From the NCBI GenBank assembly GCA_026260175.1, contig JAKCWW010000554.1, positions 1-64,000 on the forward strand: 64,000 nucleotides of DNA, given 5' to 3'. The notes below the pieces were generated by a model. That model was not told where the DNA came from, did not search any database, and saw nothing but the letters and a program-made list of their open reading frames with translations. Both the position numbers and the translations under genes were made by a program. This document shows positions 57,676 through 64,000 of the stretch, in pieces (the stretch's first letter is position 1; each line of letters starts with the position of its first letter). Source of the stretch: Reticulitermes lucifugus. Its lineage: Eukaryota > Arthropoda > Insecta > Blattodea > Rhinotermitidae.

Positions 57676-60600
57676 AGACATGAAGAGTATGTTTAGAATG
57701 TTTCATTTGTTTGAGGAAATGACACAGCCATGTGTTCATTACCTTTTTATGGCAGTACATTCCCACAGTGTACATTTAAAAACTCATTATGATTGTTGCG
57801 AGATTTGAGGTTCTCACAGCAGAAGATTCAAGTTTTTTATAGTGTCAGTAGTTGATAACTTTACCAGCTGACATGCTGTTATCCCAGAAGACATGGATCT
57901 TCTGATGATTGTTACTGGTAATAATACACATACTCTGCAAAGAGTAAAAGCAGAACAATTTAGCAATTTAAACATTAGAGTAATGTTTTTATGGGAAGTG
58001 AAGAAATATGACTCATCTTATGTATTTTCAAGGTTTTTTTTTTTACTGGTATATTTGTATATCTGTGTATTAATTTTTTATATTTTTCTTTAAAATGTTG
58101 CTTCTGACAAGATTCTGAGATAGTTTCACAATACTTAAAGTTATAGTACAACTAGATCAGTATTTTTAAGTTCCAGCAACTAACTTTTCCTCAGTCGTAG
58201 AGTTACACAAGATGGATTGTATGTAACTGTTTCTCAGAGATTACTTTCTTAATCATATCACGTTCAGAAGTATAGAGTGATGTATAATGTGATATTCTCT
58301 GAACCGTCCATAAGTGTATATTGCAAAAGCGCAATTGCAGAAATGCAAATTAATTGTGGCTTTGCTTTTTTAAATCATTTACATCAAAATGCTCGTGATG
58401 AATTATCCAAACATAGTGTTTAATTTTTATGGGCCCATGTATAACCCCTTATGTGTACTAACCAGAACAAATGACCTACAGCAAAAGGCTGTTGTGGTGG
58501 AGTTTTTACTTTTTGTTTATATTGTCTTTAATAATTTCCTTCATCTTTACTTTTTTGTATAAAATCCCTGGGAGTCATAGCTGTTAACCACATGTATATA
58601 CCCTGTTTACAGGAGTCTACCTCACCAAACACAGTGATACCAGCACCAAAGCACACACTTTTTCTCAGTACATTGTTCAGTCCCATGCCTTGGTTTGGAC
58701 AAAATGTATTACTTTCTGAAACATGACTGCATTTTGAATATTTTACACTCTTTGGAAATAAAAGACACCATGTAGTAAACAAGTGTGTGGGGAGGCAGTG
58801 GAATGTTATGCTTGGTCAAGAATTCCAAGGGGACTGGTGCATTGTTGTGTTGCAGTATTGGCGAACCTAACTGCTTTGCTTCAGAACATCCAACCATGGG
58901 ACATAAGAAGGTCATTTCAGGGTTTTGGGAGGAAATAACAGGCCTCTTGCATGGACATCTTTAGTAGCAATAAGTTTGTGGTCTTCCTTTTCCAATACAC
59001 GTTTCTTTCTGTGCGTATTTTGTCTCCACTTTATATATTCCTCACCTTTTCTTGCTGCTTCTTTCAACTGTTCAGGCTATGAGGGAGTGCATGGTAGATC
59101 TACCCTTGTTGGCACTGACTGTAGGCCTTTATCATATCCTCTAATTACTTCTATCCATTTTTTTGCTTTTGTTTGTCTCCCATTTTGTAATGTGCATCTC
59201 CCATTTTGGTATGTCTCTGGTGTAACCGTGCCCAACCCTTTCTTGGAGGTTTCCTCATTTTGATGCACCCTAATGATTTCTTGGGCTGAAGTGAGAAGAT
59301 CTTACAAATTTTATTATTTCTTCACAACATTAGCAGGTAATGTACAGTTTTAAATTTGCTTATGGTTGAAAACTGGAGGTATCACTATGTGCTGCTGCCA
59401 TTTGAGTGTGACCTGTTTTGGTTACTTACATCATTGCTGCAAGGGCAGCTGGTTTTGCTTATGGTGATATTACATTCATTTTGACATAATTGTATGCTAT
59501 GTAGGGTGTGCACTCAAGTGTTGGTCATTGGTGAACACATGTTAGCTTGTCTTGCTCCCCTTTCTATGTCACACCTTCTGGTCCTTCTGGCTGGTGCTGT
59601 GGCTGGAACAGGTGAGAGAGAGAGAGAGGAAGTAGTAGAGCTAGTGGCCTGGTAGAGGCTTGTATCTGAGGTGGTGAATGAAGGGTTCTTGTGGGAAAGA
59701 AACAGTAGTGCTTCTGTTTGTAATTTGTCAGTTGTGTGTGTAAAACAGGAGTTGTAATATATTCTTGTGGCTCTTTAAGACATAATGATTGGCAGTTACC
59801 AGTCCACTGGTAATAAGTTGCTGATTGGAAGAGTGTTTTGAGTCGACAGTTTGGTAACTGAACAAAGATGCAATTTTACATGCATTCATGGATGATGCAC
59901 GTAATGTAGTTGTGCATCTTTGGATATATGTAAGTCATTTTGTTTTAATCAAGTCGGCCACTCTTGGAAGATTTGATTCTGTAAAATGTGTGGGCCTGTG
60001 ATGTTTCTTCCTTACTGGTTGGTGGTTCACTGAGTTTTGGTGTTGTAGATTGCTTGTCGTCATCTACGTGAAACTTTGGAGTGCAGTGAGCTGGGGAACT
60101 GTGATTTTAATAAAGTGGTATATTCCCATGGCAATACAGGGGGGGGGGGTTGAAACCGCTGAAGCAAAAAAATTGTCTTTCAGTTGCACCATTACTTGCG
60201 ATATGATCACAAATCATCAAGACATTCATTACAGCCTTCTTTTCATTCACCTAACAGCACATCTCCTCCCCAGATTACCTCCTGCAACAAGAGTTTAAAA
60301 TGTCATTTGGCAGTTGTCATTACAAGCAGTTTTTCTTTGTTTTATTAGATTCTTTAAGCAGGAGCATGAGTATTTATCATATGTATATATATATATATAA
60401 TTGTATCCTATGTTGGCATCATTGATTCGCTTTTTTATTAATATTTGGAGGTAGAATCATACAATATTTCATACTCGCTGGATGTTTTTATTATATATTT
60501 ATAATCCTTATTTGGAATAATGTTTATAACATGTTTAATTTGCTGCTGATGTGTTTATTACTTTAGGTTAAAACTTAGTCCATTACAGGAATGACCAACT

Positions 60601-61053
60601 TTAGCTTAACTGTTTTAAGGCAGCTAGCAAGTATGAGAGCAGTGTGATGTAAATGTATCAGCTGTTGTCCATGAGGCTGCTTGTAGTTTACATATTAGGA
60701 TGAAAATATAATGTCATATATTATGAATGCCATTGAACACTTGATTGCATGAACCCTCAAATTTTAATGCCTCTGTACCCAGTATTTGGGGGAAAAAGTG
60801 CATGAATGCTTGATTTATCAGAGTCTTGATTATTCGTAGTGGAAAATTTGGTTTAAGTAAGATTTTAAAATGAAATTAATTGTGTCAGTTTCATGGTTGA
60901 AATTATGCTGTTGGAGGGCACTGCATCCTCATACTTTTTTTTTAAGTCCTAAACAGAAAAATGAACTTGTGAGGTGGGAGACAGACTAACACCACCTAAT
61001 GTCGGGGCTTAAAAGTGTGTATGGCAGGCAACAAACTTATAAGCTAAGGTGAA
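57676..61053. other. Probable long 3' UTR of the LAPTM4-like gene and intergenic DNA
   Basis: No coding sequence recognised. AATAAA words at about 58758 and 60107 could end transcripts. GA- and AT-rich simple tracts at 59613 and 60380, and a G10 run near 60139. Confidence 0.5.
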
Positions 61054-61275
61054 GATAAAGGTTGTCATTTTGCACACCATGAAAGCATATGGGGGAGTGG
61101 AGGTATAGCTGCATACATTCTTAAACCTTGGCACTCAAAGGTGAGTGGTCAGCTTTATGGCCTAGCCATTTCACTGCTAGGGAAAGCGCTCCCAGTGCTG
61201 ACGGAATAGGTGGCTGGGTGGGCCCCAGAGCTGATTTGGAACCTTTGGAGAGGAGAGAAGTCTGTCCCTGCTTTA
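61054..61275 (-). mobile_element. SINE family 2, partial copy
   Basis: Family body (CATGAAAGCATATGGGGGAG, CCTTGGCACTC, GGTGGGCCCCAGAGCTG) without a recognisable tRNA-like head. Lies just past the 3' end of the EcKinase gene. Confidence 0.75.
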
Positions 61276-61620
61276 TCTTCCAGTTTGGTAGTGTAACTAA
61301 TGACAAGAGAAGGTAGGCACATGAAATTGAGAATGGAGATAGATCATAAACATATCTACAAATACAAAAAATATATTGCATATACATCCTACAAACATGG
61401 CAAAGGCATGGAACTTTGAGGTTATGTCCAATAAATTTAATGTAGACATCTGTACTTAAAGTTCTTCCCAGAAATCGGATACATGATAAGAAATAACTAA
61501 AAACAAAAATGACACCTTTTCATGACCTAAGAATTTCATTTATGAAATTAAAATCTGTTTAAGGTACAATACAGATTTTTAGTATGGTAATGTCTGAATC
61601 AACATAGTGAATGTTTCCTA

Positions 61621-62952
61621 CTACTTGTTTAAGATACAGTACTCTATCATCTCTTCAAGCACTTCTGTATTTCTTTCTCTGAAAATAGGATCATTCTGGT
61701 AACATTCAATTAAATATTGGCTCTTATCTGTTAGCTGGAACATAGTCATGTGATTGGGATCAGAGAAGATCATCTTTAGATACTCCCCTGTCATCATACA
61801 TTGTTGAAAGTATAATGCTGCTGCCATCCTCCCAGCATCCCGGTAGAAATTACAGCTCTCGGTGAACTCAGACCATGGTACTAGTAGATCAGCATCAAGA
61901 TGATGACTGAGTAGTTCTGATGAGAAACTCTGATAATATGTTGTAAGAAACACATCCATGTTCGACTCTCTGAAATGTCTCCTAGTGACTAAGTGCAGAA
62001 ACCACATGACCTCACTCGCTGGAGGGTTGTACCTGATGAGTTGGAAATCTACAAATCGTGCTTCAATTGGCTTATTACTGTCATTGTATCGGAAGAAGAT
62101 GTTATTCACCCAGAGGTCTCCATGACAGACTACGTTTCTGAATTTTGTAGATGGCTTCACAAATTCACACATCTTTTCCAAAGTCTGTGGCAGTTTCTTG
62201 CAGATAACATCAAAGTTTTCATAATTTTGTCCATAGTTTGGAAGATGTTCCAACATACTTATCATTCCTTTTACTGAAGCCTTCATAAATCTGTTTCCTG
62301 GGTGACCTTCAGTGGCTACCCATTCAGTCTCGAAGAATATGTCTGGGTAGGCATCAATGATCTGGCATGCCTGTCCGGAGGTAGAAATTTTTGGCCTTCT
62401 TTCCTCAAATATAACTGATGCAGCATGGTAACGGGCCAGAGTCTGTAGCATTAATATACAGTGGTCATAATCCATTGGACTTCTGCTGTCGGTATGATGG
62501 AAACCAAGAGCAACAAGATCTTCCAGAACAATTATATCAGGTTTAGAAAGATAACACTCACATGTCCAAAAATGTGCACTTGAATTATCATCCTCAAGAG
62601 TTTGCTTACTTTTAATTATGCATTTCTTTAAATCTGGAAGAAGGTTTGAAAAGAAACCTACTTCCTTTTTGAAAGCTTGGATTGTTTCTACATACTCTTG
62701 AAACACTTTGTTTTTCATGGGCACAGATTTAGCAAAAAACTCTAGTTTCTGTACCTGATTCCCTTCACGTAACAGAACTGTGGCCTGCAGCTTCAAATGA
62801 TCGCCCATGAAACCCATTTGATCTTCACTCAGCGGACCTATGTTTGTTTCTAATAAATAAAAGTCTGATGCCTGCAGCTTTTTTGCTATAATGTCACACC
62901 ATTCTTCACGAGAAAGCAAATCTGCATACACATTTCTATCACCACTCTCCAT
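61621..62952 (-). CDS. Ecdysteroid kinase-like (EcKinase/CHK kinase-like) protein
   Basis: Uninterrupted 443-residue reading frame starting MESGDRNVYA and ending EYCILNK. Belongs to the insect EcKL family (once called juvenile-hormone-inducible or CHKov-like proteins), aminoglycoside-kinase fold enzymes that phosphorylate small hydroxylated compounds such as ecdysteroids or dietary toxins. Seen: the N-lobe lysine in FFAKSVP (72-78), the pairing glutamate in FKKEVGFF (about Glu97), the hinge-like IIVLEDL (140-146), catalytic loop HGDLWVNN (277-284, Asp279 and Asn284) and the metal-binding VDFQ (301-304). All catalytic positions are intact and length is near the family's usual 400-450. No signal peptide or membrane segment seen, so cytosolic. 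The ATG is the first Met in the frame; upstream 5' UTR exons may exist. Substrate cannot be inferred from sequence. Confidence 0.93.
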   Translation of the reverse strand: MESGDRNVYADLLSREEWCDIIAKKLQASDFYLLETNIGPLSEDQMGFMGDHLKLQATVLLREGNQVQKLEFFAKSVPMKNKVFQEYVETIQAFKKEVGFFSNLLPDLKKCIIKSKQTLEDDNSSAHFWTCECYLSKPDIIVLEDLVALGFHHTDSRSPMDYDHCILMLQTLARYHAASVIFEERRPKISTSGQACQIIDAYPDIFFETEWVATEGHPGNRFMKASVKGMISMLEHLPNYGQNYENFDVICKKLPQTLEKMCEFVKPSTKFRNVVCHGDLWVNNIFFRYNDSNKPIEARFVDFQLIRYNPPASEVMWFLHLVTRRHFRESNMDVFLTTYYQSFSSELLSHHLDADLLVPWSEFTESCNFYRDAGRMAAALYFQQCMMTGEYLKMIFSDPNHMTMFQLTDKSQYLIECYQNDPIFRERNTEVLEEMIEYCILNK

Positions 62953-63573
62953 CCTTCCATGCGATCTAACAACAGCTGAGCTGCTTGCAAAATTCTGTTG
63001 GTTAGGGTTCTATTTTTATCACAATTCATACAGATAAGATAATTTGCTTAAAGGTCTGCAAACATGATAACAATATGTGGGATTTGAGTTTCTCAGTGGT
63101 GTGGATTAAGGTTAAGTCTTGACAGGTAAATACTGTGGTTGCAGACATTCGTAAGTAGCATACTTCACCATCTTCCGGGTTTGGCTACGCAGGGAGATAA
63201 TCCAGCCACCTCTCAGCTAACTACGGGCAGTCAGTTAAACCATTCTTGTGTACAACATTAGTAACTGGAATGTGAAAATTATTCCTTCCGGATTGGTGTT
63301 GGGAGGGGGGGGATGCCAAACATCATGCAGTATAGGGGCGAGAGGGGGGGGGCCGCCAACGCTAACCGGGTTGACAGCTTGGATGATGGGGCAGGGCGTA
63401 GTATGACATGTGACACTGTCAAACTTTCGTGGATAATGAGGTCCTTGCCCCTTTAAAAACGATGCTTTGCATATTAATACCTCCATCAAGCAGCATTATG
63501 AAGCTAGTTACCAGTTTCGAAGGATCATTCGTGTTCAGTTTCTATTCAACAGTAGTCTTTTCAAGGAGACTAT
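62953..63573. other. Upstream region of the EcKinase gene
   Basis: No gene seen. Contains two G-runs (63301-63313, 63341-63351). It is the likely promoter and 5' UTR region for the minus-strand EcKinase gene and, if 63574 is an exon, a shared divergent promoter. Confidence 0.4.
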
Positions 63574-63768
63574 GTGCGCTTATGTGGGACACTTCTAAAA
63601 CATAGTTGGCAAAACTGTAAATCGATCCTGGTGCAGTGTGTTGTTGTTTTGATTGTACAGTTAATTGCGATGGAATTAATGGTAGGACTGACGAAGTGCG
63701 TAAAGAAAAATCTGTTCGATGTGTCCATTCGAATATGTATGGTTCAAAGTATGCATTACACGAGGTGA
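63574..63768 (+). other. Possible first exon of a transcript running off the right edge
   Basis: A 64-codon frame ends near a strong donor-like site, CGAG followed by GTGAGT at about 63764-63769. Another frame across the same stretch is also open (NCDGINGRTDEVRKEK...). Neither translation is recognised. It lies divergent from the EcKinase gene, so this could be the 5' end of a neighbouring gene or a noncoding transcript. Support is only the splice-site consensus and open frames. Confidence 0.2.
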
Positions 63769-64000
63769 GTTTCGTTGTGTATGTGATTCTCGTGAAGTGA
63801 TGTCGTTGGTACTAAATTATGCTTCAACGGCATCACATAACCTTAACAATTTTTAGAAACTGTGACCGCAAGAAGAGCGTTGAAGTAATCATTGGTATTC
63901 TATGAAGGCGACTAATTATGGTGAACACAAATGTTGTACTGGAGTGCGTGAATTTCATTTTACATTATTCGAACGTAAATATTTGTGTGAGGATGGAAGG

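Noticed and set aside
61993-62277. 94-codon plus-strand frame opposite EcKinase
   Set aside because: It is the complement of the conserved catalytic region of the EcKinase gene, a shadow frame.

Overview
The window is eukaryotic nuclear DNA from an insect: small exons with GT-AG introns, long AT-rich introns and intergenic DNA, and dense SINE, MITE and retroelement debris. Encoded proteins are typical arthropod versions (Hyperkinetic-type Kv beta subunit, ecdysteroid-kinase-like protein, DHRS11/farnesol-dehydrogenase-like SDR). The repeat mix (two tRNA-headed SINE families, a common endonuclease/RT tail, Tigger, hAT and mariner remnants) suggests a polyneopteran such as a cockroach or termite. 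That placement is inference from recollection of similar repeats, not a search result. There are no bacterial-type operons, CRISPR arrays or phage genes.

Layout. 1-11,127: no recognised gene; two short tandem arrays, a 131-bp minisatellite split by a SINE, further SINE copies, a retrotransposon tail and MITEs. 11,159-25,863 (+): an eight-coding-exon Hyperkinetic-like gene whose introns hold a nested antisense non-LTR retrotransposon, a hAT-type MITE, SINEs and a Tigger derivative. 25,864-36,973: AT-rich, no gene seen. 36,980-42,174 (+): a complete CNOT9/Rcd-1 gene in five coding exons with one GC-AG intron; a mariner transposase remnant lies in an intron. 42,888-43,442: an inverted-repeat element. 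44,176-49,440 (-): a complete six-exon classical SDR gene, convergent with CNOT9. 49,441-53,404: inverted-repeat element, nested SINEs, no gene. 53,413-57,675 (+): a five-exon LAPTM4-like four-pass membrane protein. 57,676-61,620: probable long 3' UTR or intergenic. 61,621-62,952 (-): an uninterrupted 443-residue EcKinase-like gene. 62,953-64,000: a possible start of another transcript only.

The five genes do not form an evident pathway; they are independent neighbours (K+ channel modulation, mRNA deadenylation, redox metabolism of a lipid or terpenoid alcohol, lysosomal membrane, small-molecule phosphorylation). All splice models were built by hand from reading frame continuity and splice consensus, and each keeps frame across all junctions.

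The most unusual material is repeat structure: a recurring motif TTTCGGC-N10-CATCTTCAGGG inside long inverted-repeat elements, a SINE inserted within another SINE, and a 25-bp sequence shared by the upstream regions of CNOT9 and the LAPTM4-like gene. Two assembly gaps (21,592-21,706 and 50,604-50,653) and one unknown base (42,960) are present.
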